DNA from: Paenactinomyces guangxiensis
GTDB taxonomy: Bacteria > Bacillota > Bacilli > Thermoactinomycetales > Thermoactinomycetaceae
NCBI RefSeq assembly: GCF_016055185.1
Contig: NZ_JAECVR010000017.1
Location: 1 to 64,000, forward strand
DNA length: 64,000 nt
Reading direction: 5' to 3'
The notes under the pieces: generated by a model
Seen by the model: only the letters and a program-made list of their open reading frames with translations
What the model was told of the DNA's origin: nothing
Databases searched by the model: none
Translations under genes and position numbers: made by a program
Shown: one piece after another, positions 29,681-39,641 of the stretch
Numbering within the stretch: position 1 is the stretch's first letter
Layout of the letters: the number at the start of each line of letters is the position of its first letter

Positions 29681-30442
29681 TTATGAAAAAACAGTGTCAG
29701 AACCAACCAGAAACTTAGATAAAAATTGCTGTGTCCGCTTTTCGTTTGGATGGACAAAAAGTTCTCCGGGTGAATTGATCTCCACAATTTTCCCGTCATC
29801 CATAAACACAACCCGATCAGCCACATCCCTGGCAAACGACATCTCATGGGTAACAATAACCATGGTCTGTTCTTCCTGAGCCAACTCTTTCATCGTCTTT
29901 AACACTTCACCGACCAGTTCCGGGTCCAGGGCAGACGTAGGTTCATCAAACAACAGCACATCAGGCTCCATGGCCAGTGCACGCGCAATCGCCACCCGCT
30001 GTTGCTGCCCGCCCGAAAGACGGGCCGGATACACGTCTTTTTTGTTCAACAAGCCGACTTTGGCTAAGAGACCTTCCGCTTTTTGAACCAGAGCCTTTTT
30101 TTCTTCTTTTTTAACAACCAGCGGACCTTCCATCACATTTTCCAGGACGGTTTTGTGGGGAAAGAGATTAAAACTTTGGAAAACCATGCCTGTTTTCGCC
30201 CGAAGCAGCCGTTGTTCTTTTTCCGATACTTGATGAGTATCAAAGGAAATTTCTGTATCATCGATCCGGATCTTTCCGGCACTCGGGATTTCCAATAAGT
30301 TAAGACAGCGGAGCAGGGTTGATTTTCCCGATCCACTCGGTCCGATCACACAGACAACCTCTCCCCTGCCAATTTGCAAATCAATCCCTTTCAACACCTC
30401 AAGCTGGCCAAATCTCTTTTTGAGTGCCTTCACCTCGATCAT
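29681..30442 (-). CDS. Polar amino acid ABC transporter ATP-binding protein
   Basis: A 253-residue ATPase of the GlnQ/ArtP/TcyC group. Walker A is [18 protein letters not shown] near residue 38, the signature is [15 protein letters not shown] near 135, and Walker B is [19 protein letters not shown]. It energises import of a polar amino acid. The start was placed at ATG 30442 ([12 protein letters not shown]) behind GGAGGAGGTGG. The extended frame upstream overlaps the permease end and is unlikely. It follows the permease gene by 16 bases. Confidence 0.94.
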   Translation of the reverse strand: MIEVKALKKRFGQLEVLKGIDLQIGRGEVVCVIGPSGSGKSTLLRCLNLLEIPSAGKIRIDDTEISFDTHQVSEKEQRLLRAKTGMVFQSFNLFPHKTVLENVMEGPLVVKKEEKKALVQKAEGLLAKVGLLNKKDVYPARLSGGQQQRVAIARALAMEPDVLLFDEPTSALDPELVGEVLKTMKELAQEEQTMVIVTHEMSFARDVADRVVFMDDGKIVEINSPGELFVHPNEKRTQQFLSKFLVGSDTVFS

Positions 30443-30458
30443 TGGACCACCTCCTCCC

Positions 30459-31148
30459 TTATGCTGCAAACCTTCCATAACGCTGTTCCAACTTGTTCTG
30501 CCCGTAACTCAGGAAGGTACAGATAACCCAGTAGACAATGGCGACAAGGATATAAACAGTCATATAATCAAATTCACGTCCGCCGACAATTTTTGCCCGG
30601 TACAACAACTCTGCCACCGTAATCGTTGACAGCAGTGACGTATCTTTCACTAAACTTAAAAAGGTGTTCGCCAATGACGGCAATGCGACCCTGGTTGCCT
30701 GAGGGATAATGATCCGCCGCAACGTCTGCCAGTAAGTCATGTTGATCGACTTCGCCGCTTCCCACTGCCCTTTTGGAATAGATAAAATCGCTCCGCGTAT
30801 CGTTTCTGCAGCATAAGCACCCACATTGAGGGACAATCCGATAATTCCGGCCATTACAGCAGAAAGGGTAATTCCGATCACAGGCAAACCAAAATACAAA
30901 ATAAACAGTTGCACCAGAAGGGGGGTTCCACGAATGATTGAGATATAAGCACGAGCAGGGTATCTTAAAACGCGGTAACCAGACATCCGCCCCATCGCAG
31001 TGATCAATCCCAAAACCAAACCAATTCCCATCGTAAGCAGGCTGATCCAGAGAGTACTTCTTAACCCCTGTAAAATATAGGGAGCAGATTCAACAGCCAA
31101 TTCAAGGTCAAATAAATTTTCCCACTGAATATATTTCCAAGTATCCAT
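30459..31148 (-). CDS. Polar amino acid ABC transporter permease
   Basis: A 229-residue permease of the HisMQ family with about five membrane helices. The EAA loop is seen as [20 protein letters not shown] near residue 145, and [20 protein letters not shown] near 75 is typical of cystine/glutamine-type permeases. It forms one operon with the ATPase just downstream. The matching solute-binding lipoprotein is not adjacent; a suitable one lies at 35727-36515 on the same strand. Confidence 0.94.
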   Translation of the reverse strand: MDTWKYIQWENLFDLELAVESAPYILQGLRSTLWISLLTMGIGLVLGLITAMGRMSGYRVLRYPARAYISIIRGTPLLVQLFILYFGLPVIGITLSAVMAGIIGLSLNVGAYAAETIRGAILSIPKGQWEAAKSINMTYWQTLRRIIIPQATRVALPSLANTFLSLVKDTSLLSTITVAELLYRAKIVGGREFDYMTVYILVAIVYWVICTFLSYGQNKLEQRYGRFAA

Positions 31149-31282
31149 CTAAGACAACCCCATTGTTATAACCAAGGATTCTGATATATTTTATTATTAT
31201 ATAGCATGTTTTTTATCATAATCCCCTTTCTTTCTTCTTGTCAATCAGTCTTTTTATAAGTTAATTACACAAAACCAAATAT

Positions 31283-31324
31283 AAAAAAGCCACAAACCCC
31301 TATAAGTAACAGGGTTTATGACTT
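31283..31324 (-). terminator. Terminator after the cyclase-family gene
   Basis: On the minus strand AAACCCTG...AGGGGTTT forms a stem with a small bulge, followed by GTGGC and TTTTTTA. It lies about 45 bases beyond the stop at 31369. Confidence 0.75.
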
Positions 31325-31368
31325 TAATCCACAGTTAGTAAATCTATTTTGACACTACCTTTTAACTA

Positions 31369-32004
31369 TTAACTACTCACACCTTCCAATAAAACAACAC
31401 GGGCGGGAGCCGCCTCCGTATTGACCAGTTTGATCGGAGCTGCAACCATAAAATACTTCCCCTCGGGTACTTCCTTTAACCGGAGCCCTTCAATGATGAG
31501 AATATCCGCATGAAACAAATTTTTATGTGTGGGATGTCCGGGTTGGGAGCGCTCAACTCCCAGTGCATCAATTCCGACTCCGTGAACCTGCTTTTCCACC
31601 AGGTATTTGGCTCCATCTTCTGCGAGAAAGATAAATTCAAAGTCAAATTCATCTTTAAAAGAGTTTTTCGTTTTCAAGAGCAGAAACTCTCCCGCCTGAA
31701 TGTCAAACCTCTCCAGATCTTTCCGGGTAATACCGCCGCTCACATCGGTACAGTCCAATACGCGGCAAGGACGGACCAGACGCTCTAATGGCAGAGTTTC
31801 CATTGTTCCTCCGTCTGGGATCATATGGAGCGGGGAATCAACGTGTGTACCGGTATGAACATCAAGGTCAATGCGGGACTCCCTGGCAGACGCGGTGTCA
31901 AAATCCTGAACAACGCGGATCTTTGGTTGCTTTTCCGGTTTATTTTTGTAGACCGGCATCCCTTCCATAATCGGCATAGAAACATCGTAGATTTTTACCA
32001 TCAT
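31369..32004 (-). CDS. Cyclase-family metal hydrolase (kynurenine formamidase-like)
   Basis: A 211-residue member of the cyclase/KynB family. The metal-binding motif HTGTHVDSPLHM near residue 52 fits the family pattern HxGTHxDxPxH, and GVGIDALGVERSQPGHPTHK near 143 is also typical. Family members hydrolyse N-formylkynurenine, isatin or similar cyclic amides, so the substrate is uncertain. No tryptophan-degradation genes lie nearby. It starts 18 bases after zwf ends, in the same direction, with GGGAGAG before ATG 32004, so it is probably in the zwf operon. Confidence 0.87.
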   Translation of the reverse strand: MMVKIYDVSMPIMEGMPVYKNKPEKQPKIRVVQDFDTASARESRIDLDVHTGTHVDSPLHMIPDGGTMETLPLERLVRPCRVLDCTDVSGGITRKDLERFDIQAGEFLLLKTKNSFKDEFDFEFIFLAEDGAKYLVEKQVHGVGIDALGVERSQPGHPTHKNLFHADILIIEGLRLKEVPEGKYFMVAAPIKLVNTEAAPARVVLLEGVSS

Positions 32005-32022
32005 TTATCTCTCCCTGTTCAT

Positions 32023-33567
32023 TTAAATTTTTGCCATTTCTCTTGCTCTGACAATGCGATGGCGCCGCTGAGTGGATATCGGCCACCATTTATGCCCCTG
32101 ACCGGCCAACAGTTCATGGGCAGCCTGAGGTCCCCAAGATCCGCTTTCATAAAATTCCATGGGGGCTTTCTCCTGATCCCAGGTACGGCGAATCGGATCA
32201 ATAAATTTCCATGCCAGCGACACTTCTTCCCAATGGGTAAAAAAAGTTTGATCTCCTATAATGGCATCATGGAGTAAAGATTCGTATGCTTCTGGTGTTC
32301 CCTCTTCGCAGTTATTACAAAACTCCATCGCCACCGGAGTAATCTCATCCACCGAACCCGGCTTCTTCGCATTCAGTGTCATATACATGCCTTCCATCGG
32401 ATGAATGCTGATCACAAGCAAATTCGGACCCAGATCATTGTTTTTATTAAAATAGAGATTTTTGGGCATCTCTTTAAATTGAATAACGATTTCGGTAGCC
32501 TTTTCTGCCATTCTTTTGCCGGTACGGATGTAAAAAGGAACTCCCGCCCAGCGTAAATTGTCTACATACAACCTTGCAGCCACAAATGTTTCCGTACGCG
32601 ATTCCGGGTTGACATTTTTTTCATCCCGATATGCCGGTACCTGCTTGCCGTTTATCACACCTGTCACGTACTGGCCGCGAACCACATAATTCCCGATTTC
32701 ATCTTCCTGATAACGGCGCAAAGAGCGCAATACCTTTACTTTTTCATCATGAATCGCTTCTGTTTTAAGGCGGCTCGGGGGCTCCATACACACCATCATC
32801 AGCATCTGCAAAATGTGGTTTTGCACCATATCCCTTAAAGCTCCTGCCTCATCATAATAATTGGCCCGGTCTTCTACACCGACAGTTTCACTTGCAGTGA
32901 TTTGTACCGATTCAATAAAATGATGACTCCACAGCGGTTCAAATAAGGAGTTGGCAAAACGGAGCACCTCGATATTTTGTACCATTTCTTTTCCCAGGTA
33001 GTGATCGATGCGATAGGTTTCCTTCTCTGTAAATGATTGCTTAATCTGTTCATTCAACACTTTTGCGGAAGAATAATCGTGTCCGATCGGCTTCTCAATG
33101 ATCAGCCGCTTCCAACCGGCTGTCTCCGTTAAACCGGATTTTTTGAGATTGAGTGAAACGGTGGCAAACAGGTCAGGAGCAATCGCCAGATAAAACAAAC
33201 GATTGCCTTTTCCCTTCACCCCCAGGGCTTGTTCACGTTCTTCGACTGTCTTTTTAATCCCCTGGTATTGGACGGGGTTATTCACATCGGCAGCGGCATA
33301 AAAAAACCGACTGGCAAACTCATTCCATTGGCTTTCATCTGTCACCTGCAATCGGGCAAATTGATTGATAGAATCCCGGACTTCCATTCTAAATTTTTCC
33401 GCAGTTCTTTCAGATCGTCCCACTCCGACAATCGTAAAGTCGGAATTTAACAACCCGTTCTTAAACAGCATAAATAAAGCGGGAAATAACTTACGTTTCG
33501 ACAAATCACCGGTTGCCCCAAATATGACCAGAGTAAACGGTTCTGTCTTCTGAATATGTATGGACAT
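32023..33567 (-). CDS. zwf: Glucose-6-phosphate 1-dehydrogenase
   Basis: A 514-residue enzyme catalysing the first step of the oxidative pentose phosphate pathway, oxidising glucose-6-phosphate to 6-phosphogluconolactone with NADP. The dinucleotide site FGATGDLSKRKLFPALF is at residues 15-32, and the active-site motif RIDHYLGKEMVQN is near 190. The start was set at ATG 33567 (MSIHIQKTEPF) behind AAAGGAGTG. It is divergent from gnd, which encodes the third step of the same pathway; the 393-base interval probably holds both promoters. Confidence 0.97.
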   Translation of the reverse strand: MSIHIQKTEPFTLVIFGATGDLSKRKLFPALFMLFKNGLLNSDFTIVGVGRSERTAEKFRMEVRDSINQFARLQVTDESQWNEFASRFFYAAADVNNPVQYQGIKKTVEEREQALGVKGKGNRLFYLAIAPDLFATVSLNLKKSGLTETAGWKRLIIEKPIGHDYSSAKVLNEQIKQSFTEKETYRIDHYLGKEMVQNIEVLRFANSLFEPLWSHHFIESVQITASETVGVEDRANYYDEAGALRDMVQNHILQMLMMVCMEPPSRLKTEAIHDEKVKVLRSLRRYQEDEIGNYVVRGQYVTGVINGKQVPAYRDEKNVNPESRTETFVAARLYVDNLRWAGVPFYIRTGKRMAEKATEIVIQFKEMPKNLYFNKNNDLGPNLLVISIHPMEGMYMTLNAKKPGSVDEITPVAMEFCNNCEEGTPEAYESLLHDAIIGDQTFFTHWEEVSLAWKFIDPIRRTWDQEKAPMEFYESGSWGPQAAHELLAGQGHKWWPISTQRRHRIVRAREMAKI

Positions 33568-33960
33568 GATTTCACTCCTTTGCACATTATAATCGATTAT
33601 CCCGTCCCTTTTAAGGTTTAATATGTGTGGAAAGTGAACCTAATATCCCACCCTGTTACCGGTTGCCCGCTTCAGAAACGGCGGCAACGCGGTTCCCGAT
33701 CCAATTCTGCCCGCCAATGACTATAAGATAACTTTCCAGTAACAGCCATAAATATAGTAACAGAACTCAAACAAATTGTATCTGATTTCTATTAAAATCA
33801 TACTATTGGAAAATTAAAACAGCTAAACAAGAATGGATTCGCAAGCATTGAGCACATTAATCGCAAAGGAAACTTTTAAGCACAGGTTATGGTATACTTG
33901 TGTCACGAAACCAACCGCCTCAGAAAATATTTTTGAAGTGAATGAAAAAAGGTGGGGATC
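33568..33960. other. Divergent zwf-gnd intergenic region
   Basis: No gene is seen. A good extended -10 for gnd (TG-G-TATACT) lies at 33890-33898, about 60 bases before the gnd start, with no clear -35. The zwf promoter on the other strand is not obvious. Confidence 0.5.
33890..33898 (+). promoter_or_regulatory. Extended -10 element for gnd
   Basis: TGGTATACT matches the TGnTATAAT extended -10 of the vegetative sigma factor in five of six -10 bases. Extended -10 promoters can work without a strong -35. Transcription would start near 33905. Confidence 0.5.
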
Positions 33961-35379
33961 ATGTTGCCAAAAAGTCAAATCGGGGTCATCGGCCTGGCTG
34001 TTATGGGAAAAAATCTGGCTCTGAATATTGAAAGCAGAGGCTATATCGTGTCTGTGTTTAACCGGTCTCCGCAGAGAACGGAGGAATTATTGAAAGAACA
34101 GCCCGGGAAAAATTTAGTTGGAACTTATACAATGGAGGAGTTTATTCACTCCCTGGAAAAGCCGCGAAAAATTATTTTGATGGTTAAAGCCGGAAAACCG
34201 ACCGACGATATGATTATGCAACTTAAACAATACCTGACTGAGGGAGATATTGTTATTGATGGCGGCAACTCCTTCTTTCAGGACACGATCAGAAGACATC
34301 ATGAACTGCAAGAGAAAGGAATCCATTTTATTGGGACAGGTATCTCCGGCGGGGAAGAAGGTGCACTCAAAGGGCCTTCCATCATGCCTGGCGGCAACCG
34401 GGAAGCATATCAACTGGTAGAGCCGATTCTCACAGCAATCTCAGCCAAAGTAAACGGAGAGCCTTGCTGTACATATATCGGACCTGACGGAGCTGGCCAT
34501 TACGTAAAAATGGTCCACAATGGAATTGAATATGGGGATATGCAATTAATCTGTGAAACTTACCATTTACTCAAGCACATTTTGCGAATGGACGTCTCGG
34601 AGTTGCATGAGGTATTTTCTGAGTGGAATCAAGGAGAGCTGGACAGTTATCTGATTGAAATTACCGCTGACATCTTTAGCAAAGTCGATCCGGAAACGAA
34701 TCAGCCGCTGGTAGATGTTATTTTGGATACGGCCGGTCAAAAAGGGACCGGAAAATGGACCAGCCAAAGTTCTCTCGATCTTGGGGTTCCTCTGTCCATC
34801 ATTACGGAATCGGTCTATTCTCGTTTTCTTTCCGCGATGAAAGAAGAGCGAGTGACAGCCAGTCAGCTGTTAAAAGGGCCGACACTTCCCAACACCGTTG
34901 TTTATGACAGAAAAGCATTTATTGAATCTATCAGAAAAGCCCTCTATGCCAGTAAAATCTGTTCTTACGCTCAGGGATTTGCCCAATTGAGAGCTGCTTC
35001 CGAAGAGTTTGGCTGGGATCTTAAATACGGCGATATTGCCATGATTTTTAGAGGCGGCTGTATTATAAGAGCCAGATTTTTACAGAATATCAAAGATGCC
35101 TATGACCGAAATCCGGAGTTGAAAAATTTATTGCTGGATCCGTACTTTAAAGAAGTGATTGAAAATTACCAGGAAGCGTGGAGAGAAGTAATCGCGACCG
35201 CTGTGGTCAACGGTTTACCCGTTCCCGCGCTCTCCAGTGCCCTGGCCTATTTTGACAGCTACCGGTCAAAAACACTACCGGCCAACCTTCTGCAAGCCCA
35301 ACGGGATTACTTTGGTGCCCATACCTATCAACGGGTGGATAAAGAAGGAACTTATCATACCAACTGGTTGGAAAAATAA
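33961..35379 (+). CDS. gnd: 6-phosphogluconate dehydrogenase, decarboxylating
   Basis: A 472-residue enzyme converting 6-phosphogluconate to ribulose-5-phosphate and CO2 with NAD(P). The Rossmann motif [20 protein letters not shown] starts at residue 7. Substrate-binding segments are [21 protein letters not shown] near 125, [13 protein letters not shown] near 180, and [10 protein letters not shown] near 365. ATG 33961 follows AAGGTGG; an in-frame GTG three codons earlier is less likely. Its divergent placement from zwf fits the shared pathway. Confidence 0.97.
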   Translation: MLPKSQIGVIGLAVMGKNLALNIESRGYIVSVFNRSPQRTEELLKEQPGKNLVGTYTMEEFIHSLEKPRKIILMVKAGKPTDDMIMQLKQYLTEGDIVIDGGNSFFQDTIRRHHELQEKGIHFIGTGISGGEEGALKGPSIMPGGNREAYQLVEPILTAISAKVNGEPCCTYIGPDGAGHYVKMVHNGIEYGDMQLICETYHLLKHILRMDVSELHEVFSEWNQGELDSYLIEITADIFSKVDPETNQPLVDVILDTAGQKGTGKWTSQSSLDLGVPLSIITESVYSRFLSAMKEERVTASQLLKGPTLPNTVVYDRKAFIESIRKALYASKICSYAQGFAQLRAASEEFGWDLKYGDIAMIFRGGCIIRARFLQNIKDAYDRNPELKNLLLDPYFKEVIENYQEAWREVIATAVVNGLPVPALSSALAYFDSYRSKTLPANLLQAQRDYFGAHTYQRVDKEGTYHTNWLEK

Positions 35380-35386
35380 TTTTCCA

Positions 35387-35429
35387 AAACGAAGGCCCCA
35401 TCAGAGGCAGCAGGTGGGCCTTCGTTTTA
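35387..35429 (+). terminator. Terminator after gnd
   Basis: AACGAAGGCCC pairs with GGGCCTTCGTT, followed by TTTT. It begins eight bases after the gnd stop. Confidence 0.88.
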
Positions 35430-35662
35430 TACCGGAGGGATATCCAGAGAACTATCTGACCCAGCTCCTCCCTCCGACCCCATGGATTTTGAGCTTGTCC
35501 ATTGTAATTCGTAGAAAGCTGCCTCCTTTTCTAAAAAATTATAGAGTACAAAAATGGGCAAATAACCCCAAAATCGGTCTCAGCTACATCCATTCCTATT
35601 TAAGGATTACATCACTCAATCCTACTTCTGCGGCCTGTTTGGGAAACGACTATCTAATCCAT
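35430..35662. other. Non-coding interval between gnd and the binding-protein gene
   Basis: Together with the terminators on both sides this gap covers about 350 bases between two convergent genes. No reading frame with a ribosome binding site is seen, and I recognise nothing in it. Confidence 0.5.
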
Positions 35663-35689
35663 AAAAAAAGTGGCGCCCCTTGATGCCAC
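35663..35689 (-). terminator. Terminator after the amino-acid-binding lipoprotein gene
   Basis: On the minus strand GTGGC-loop-GCCAC is followed by seven T bases. A second dyad (TTCCC...GGGAA) lies between it and the stop at 35727. Confidence 0.78.
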
Positions 35690-35726
35690 AATGATTCCCC
35701 GTGAAACACAGGGAAACCTTCGTCTA

Positions 35727-36515
35727 TTATTTTGAAATATCTTCGCCAAACCATTTTTCGGAGATTTTACCCAGTGTCCCGTCTTTTTTCATACTTTCAA
35801 GAGCTTTATTTATCTCTTTGACCAGATCAGGGTTTCCTTTCGGCACCGGAAAAGCACTTTCCGATTTTTCCATCGGCTCGCCTACTGTTTTTAAAGGCAG
35901 ATGGGTTTCTTTTAACATTTCCGCAATCGCTAATCGGTCGTTCATGCTGAAATCGATTCGTTTAGCGGCAACATCTTTCATCGCGCCCATCATATCTTCA
36001 TAGGCGACAATGGTGGCACCTGCTTCTTTTGCCATTTTTCCGTAGTTACTGGTAGGTGTCTGGCCGGCACGTTTGCCTTTGACCTGTTCAACCCCTTTGA
36101 TTTCCTGGTTGTCTTTGTGAACAACGATTAGGCCGTAAGAGACCGTGTAAGGATTGGAGAAATCAAATTTCTCCTTTCGTTCTGGTTTGATTCCGACCTG
36201 GTTTGCAACCATATCAATTTTGTTTGTCTGTAAACTGCTCAACATCCCATCCCAGGGAATTTCCACAAATTCTGCTTTCACACCCATTCTCTTCGCGACT
36301 TCCCGTGCCACCTCTACATCAAATCCTGTGAGCTGGTCTGTTTTCTCATCATGAAAGCTGAAGGGTTTGTATGTCCCTTCCGTACCAATTCGCAATGTTC
36401 CTCTTTCTTTAATCTTGCTTAAAAGTACCCCTTCTTTATTGACACTGCAGCCGGATAGCAAAATGAACACTGCCAGACCCATCGCGATCCATATGCCAGG
36501 TTTAAATGTAAACAT
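35727..36515 (-). CDS. Amino acid (cystine-type) ABC transporter substrate-binding lipoprotein
   Basis: A 262-residue lipoprotein. The signal peptide ends in the lipobox LLSGC (Cys23). The mature part is a type-2 periplasmic-binding fold of the SBP_bac_3 family, with RIGTEGTYKPFSFHDEKTDQ, FDVEVAREVAKRMG and EIPWDGMLSSLQTNKIDMVA. The sequence style resembles TcyA/YckB cystine binders, but the ligand is not proven. It is encoded alone, so it probably serves the permease/ATPase pair at 29681-31148 on the same strand. It has its own terminator, and the upstream gap is AT-rich. Confidence 0.93.
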   Translation of the reverse strand: MFTFKPGIWIAMGLAVFILLSGCSVNKEGVLLSKIKERGTLRIGTEGTYKPFSFHDEKTDQLTGFDVEVAREVAKRMGVKAEFVEIPWDGMLSSLQTNKIDMVANQVGIKPERKEKFDFSNPYTVSYGLIVVHKDNQEIKGVEQVKGKRAGQTPTSNYGKMAKEAGATIVAYEDMMGAMKDVAAKRIDFSMNDRLAIAEMLKETHLPLKTVGEPMEKSESAFPVPKGNPDLVKEINKALESMKKDGTLGKISEKWFGEDISK

Positions 36516-36654
36516 TAGAACTCTCTCCTGTTCTCTGTTTATATCCTACTTTATTGGTAGGTTTTTGGTTATATTAGCATTTTTATATTAACGATCTATG
36601 GAACAACTGTCAATCTATATATGAAATCTTTATTTTTGTGTTCCCTGTCAAAAG

Positions 36655-36686
36655 AAAAAACCGCATTCCCCGGAATGCAGTTTTTT
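36655..36686. terminator. Bidirectional terminator
   Basis: GCATTCC-CC-GGAATGC is flanked by AAAAAA on the left and TTTTTT on the right, so it can work on both strands. It directly follows the nitrilase-family gene on the minus strand. Confidence 0.88.
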
Positions 36687-36691
36687 ATCTG

Positions 36692-37468
36692 CTAGAGATA
36701 TAACTCTGGTCGGCGATCCTCAAAGACAGGAATCTTTCTGCGTACACGCTCAACTTCAGACAGATCAATCTCCACCGTCAAGATGCTCTCCTCGTCCCCG
36801 CCTTCAATCAATACGTTCCCCCACGGATCAATCACCATGGAATGACCAAAAAATTGATTGCCTCCTCCTTCGCCGACTCGATTAACCGCCACTACATACA
36901 TCTGGTTCTCAATCGCTCTGGCCTGATTCAACAGCCGCCAATGATTTAACCTGGGGGAGGGCCATTGTGCCGGGACAAAAAGAATCGAGATTCCCTGTAA
37001 AGCAAGGGAACGAACCCACTCCGGAAAGCGAAGGTCATAGCAGATGATTGAACTTGCCAAATGCCCGTCAATAGAGAAAAAAGCCTTTTCCTGACCCGGT
37101 TGAAGGTACTTTTCCTCCTCCATCAAGCGAAATAAATGCACTTTGCGATAGCTGGCAATCTCCTTGCCATCAGGCCGGTATACATACGTCTTGTTATAGA
37201 TTCCGCTCTCTTCTTTTACAGCGACGGAACCTGCAACCAAATAGATACCGTGCTCCCCGGCTAATTGCCCTAACCACTGGCGCAATTCCCCTGTATCAGC
37301 GATTTCCTCCAGCCGTTCCAAATCATAAGCGGTATTCCATAGTTCCGGCAACACCACTACCTCCGCACTCTCAATCTGAGCTGCCTGCTGTACCATTTTC
37401 CCAACCTGTTGTTTATTCGGCTCCGGTTGGCCAAAAGCCATGTCCATCTGGATCAACGATAACCTCAT
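36692..37468 (-). CDS. Carbon-nitrogen hydrolase, omega-amidase-like
   Basis: A 258-residue nitrilase-superfamily amidase. The catalytic triad is visible: Glu in VVLPELWNTAYDLERL near residue 42, Lys in YRKVHLFRLMEEEKYLQPG near 110, and Cys in SIICYDLRFPEWVR near 143. The CYDLRFPE form resembles MtnU/YafV omega-amidases, which hydrolyse alpha-keto acid amides formed by glutamine transaminases, for example in methionine salvage. No salvage genes are adjacent. The start was placed at ATG 37468 (MRLSLIQMDMAFG) behind GGAAAGGGG; the open frame reaches 24 codons further and would overlap the next gene. Confidence 0.9.
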   Translation of the reverse strand: MRLSLIQMDMAFGQPEPNKQQVGKMVQQAAQIESAEVVVLPELWNTAYDLERLEEIADTGELRQWLGQLAGEHGIYLVAGSVAVKEESGIYNKTYVYRPDGKEIASYRKVHLFRLMEEEKYLQPGQEKAFFSIDGHLASSIICYDLRFPEWVRSLALQGISILFVPAQWPSPRLNHWRLLNQARAIENQMYVVAVNRVGEGGGNQFFGHSMVIDPWGNVLIEGGDEESILTVEIDLSEVERVRRKIPVFEDRRPELYL

Positions 37469-37523
37469 GACGAAAACCCCTTTCCAAAAAGAAACCATGG
37501 CCCCGGTGTAACATCGTTTTGAT

Positions 37524-37868
37524 CTACACTTTTTCTCCATGGCGATATGATATGTAAAGCACCCGCAGCAAGACCCGATACCGCTGATTCACTTCCTGCA
37601 GATAGATATGAAATGATTCACCGTTCATTCGGAGCAAGCTAAAACACGCCAAATCAAGGTAGTAGACCACTTCGTGTAACTGTGAATGTTTTTTTATCAA
37701 GTTTCTCGCTAATAATCTTTCTAATGACCATTCTACTTTTTCACTTATTGTCTCAACAACACCTAATCCTTTCTCGTCTGAAAAGTGGTTTAATAAACGT
37801 ACACTCTCATCGACTACTTTTAAAATTTCTCCCAATTCATTGGAACGAGTGTCCAATTCCAATGCCAT
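37524..37868 (-). CDS. Small conserved-looking protein of unknown function
   Basis: A 114-residue protein I do not recognise. It is predicted mostly helical, with no signal peptide, membrane helix or cysteine motif. It begins MALELDTRSNELGEILKVVD and ends in a basic, tyrosine-rich segment (LLRVLYISYRHGEKV). A Shine-Dalgarno-like GAGGTGG precedes ATG 37868. It lies 55 bases upstream of the nitrilase gene in the same direction and may be co-transcribed. Confidence 0.65.
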   Translation of the reverse strand: MALELDTRSNELGEILKVVDESVRLLNHFSDEKGLGVVETISEKVEWSLERLLARNLIKKHSQLHEVVYYLDLACFSLLRMNGESFHIYLQEVNQRYRVLLRVLYISYRHGEKV

Positions 37869-38315
37869 TCCTACACCACCTCAGAGGAAATCTCACACTG
37901 ATCCGCAGAGAACTTCATAAAACGACAGAATATATATAAAAATTCATTTTAATAAATGAATTCTATTATGGGGAGAAATATGCGCTACATAAACCCTATA
38001 GGATCGTAATGAGCAATTGAGATGCGAAATAAGTTTATTTATTTTTAATTTAAAGAATCAAAATTGTATTTTCCGTTTTACCCGGTCTATAGCTACACTA
38101 TATCTTCCTTCGCCTTCAAGTCCCGTTTACCTTCTTTTATTTTTTATTTTCGTGTAGAAAAATGAGTCGGGATTTCACTAAATCTGTCGAATCATTATGG
38201 GAAAGCCCTTATCACAAAATATTTTTGTCGAGGCTGTCGCATAAAGCGCGTGAAATCGACTCCCTTTTGTTCTTTCCGGCAGACTCAGGGTTACAGAAAA
38301 GAATACAACAACCTT
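37869..38315. other. Intergenic region with a palindrome
   Basis: About 450 bases without a credible gene. AATTCATTT-TAAT-AAATGAATT at 37941-37962 is a perfect 9-base inverted repeat about 75 bases upstream of the small unknown gene and could be an operator. Around 38230-38270 the sequence GAGGCTGTCGCATAAAGCGC recalls the ends of some insertion sequences, but no second end or transposase was found. Confidence 0.4.
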
Positions 38316-39641
38316 TCAGTAATCAAAAAAGTTGCGGCTTTGCCCAAATAGACGGGCATACATTTTCATGGCGAAGGAATCAGTCATCCCGGCAATATAA
38401 TCACAGACAATTCGTGCCCTCTCTTCGTCGGAGAAAGTGAATTCCATTTGGTTGCGGTCATTTTCCGGCAATAATTTAGGCTCATTCATAAAGGCTTCAA
38501 ATAGCTGTTGAATAATATAACTCCCTTTCCAGGCTACCGTTTGCACTTTTTGCGAATCAATCACTTTATCAACCACTAATTGTTTCAGCTGGTCCAACAA
38601 TAGACGAAGATCCGGCGGAAGTTGGACTTGATACTTGAGGCGCGGGGACACAGGTTTGTTTCTAATTTCTACGCAAAGACGGGTAATAAGGGTGGAGATG
38701 ATCGCAGAAAATATTTTCTTTAAACGATATTTCAATTGGTCCTGATCAGGGTCTAACTGATCCAGTTCCTTGAACGCATGTATTAATTCCGGGTACTTAT
38801 TTTTCCTGTAGACAGGGTCCATCAGCTCTTTAAGTTGGGCAATGCGTATGAGACCGAGATTAATTGAATCTTCAACATCATGCGTACCATACGCAATATC
38901 GTCGGCCAACTCAATGATAGAGCATTCCAATGTTTTGTTGATCGTTTGCAGATGCCGGTCCGAAGGTTTTATCGTTTTCATGAAAAATTCTCTTTCTTCC
39001 TGTGTGAAGGAAGCCAGTGTCCAGGCAAACGCCTCTTGGTCACACAGAAAAGCACTGGCTTTAGGGGGATGCACCTTTCCCTGCTTTACATATTGCTTGG
39101 GACAGACAGCATCATCCAAGAGAATGGGATACTTCATAATTGATAAAAGAAGCGCCCTTGTCAAATTAAGCCCATTCTCCTTATCACCTTCCAAACGGGT
39201 CAGAATGCGGAAAGTATGAGCGTTTCCCTCAAATCCGCCGTAATGCTGCATACATTTATGCAATGCCTCTTCTCCCCGATGCCCGAAAGGAGGATGCCCC
39301 AAGTCATGAGCTAATGCAGCCGCTTCAATCAGAGACGCGTCCAGTGCATAATCTTCTTTAAATACAGGGTGATTGGCATTGAGATGGATCACGATTCCCC
39401 TGGCAATCTGCGCCACTTCCATCGAATGGGTCAGACGGGTACGGTGAAAATCTCCTACATCCAAGCCGATTACCTGTGTTTTCGATTGCAAACGGCGAAA
39501 AGCGGCACTGTGGACGATACGCCCATAATCTTTTTCAAAAGAATCCCGAGCATCTCTGTCATTCATTGAGGCAGAGTTTTTTTTCCGTTCAACATCCGCT
39601 GGCAGATATAAACGATTTTTTGTCACTGGCCTGATGATCAT
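38316..39641 (-). CDS. dgt: Deoxynucleoside triphosphate triphosphohydrolase (dGTPase-like)
   Basis: A 441-residue HD-domain protein. The metal motif is spread as RLTHSMEVAQ near residue 72 and AHDLGHPPFGHRGEEAL near 113, with a later Asp in ELADDIAYGTHDVED near 238. The N-terminal DYGRIVHSAAFRRLQSKTQV is typical of the dGTPase family, which cleaves dNTPs to deoxynucleosides and tripolyphosphate. ATG 39641 follows a GGGGGG stretch. The length and C-terminal extension fit the longer bacterial subfamily. The gene appears to be monocistronic. Confidence 0.92.
   Translation of the reverse strand: MIIRPVTKNRLYLPADVERKKNSASMNDRDARDSFEKDYGRIVHSAAFRRLQSKTQVIGLDVGDFHRTRLTHSMEVAQIARGIVIHLNANHPVFKEDYALDASLIEAAALAHDLGHPPFGHRGEEALHKCMQHYGGFEGNAHTFRILTRLEGDKENGLNLTRALLLSIMKYPILLDDAVCPKQYVKQGKVHPPKASAFLCDQEAFAWTLASFTQEEREFFMKTIKPSDRHLQTINKTLECSIIELADDIAYGTHDVEDSINLGLIRIAQLKELMDPVYRKNKYPELIHAFKELDQLDPDQDQLKYRLKKIFSAIISTLITRLCVEIRNKPVSPRLKYQVQLPPDLRLLLDQLKQLVVDKVIDSQKVQTVAWKGSYIIQQLFEAFMNEPKLLPENDRNQMEFTFSDEERARIVCDYIAGMTDSFAMKMYARLFGQSRNFFDY

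Noticed and set aside
38220..38275. Possible insertion-sequence end (GAGGCTGTCGCATAAAG)
   Set aside because: No matching inverted end, target duplication or transposase fragment was found nearby.
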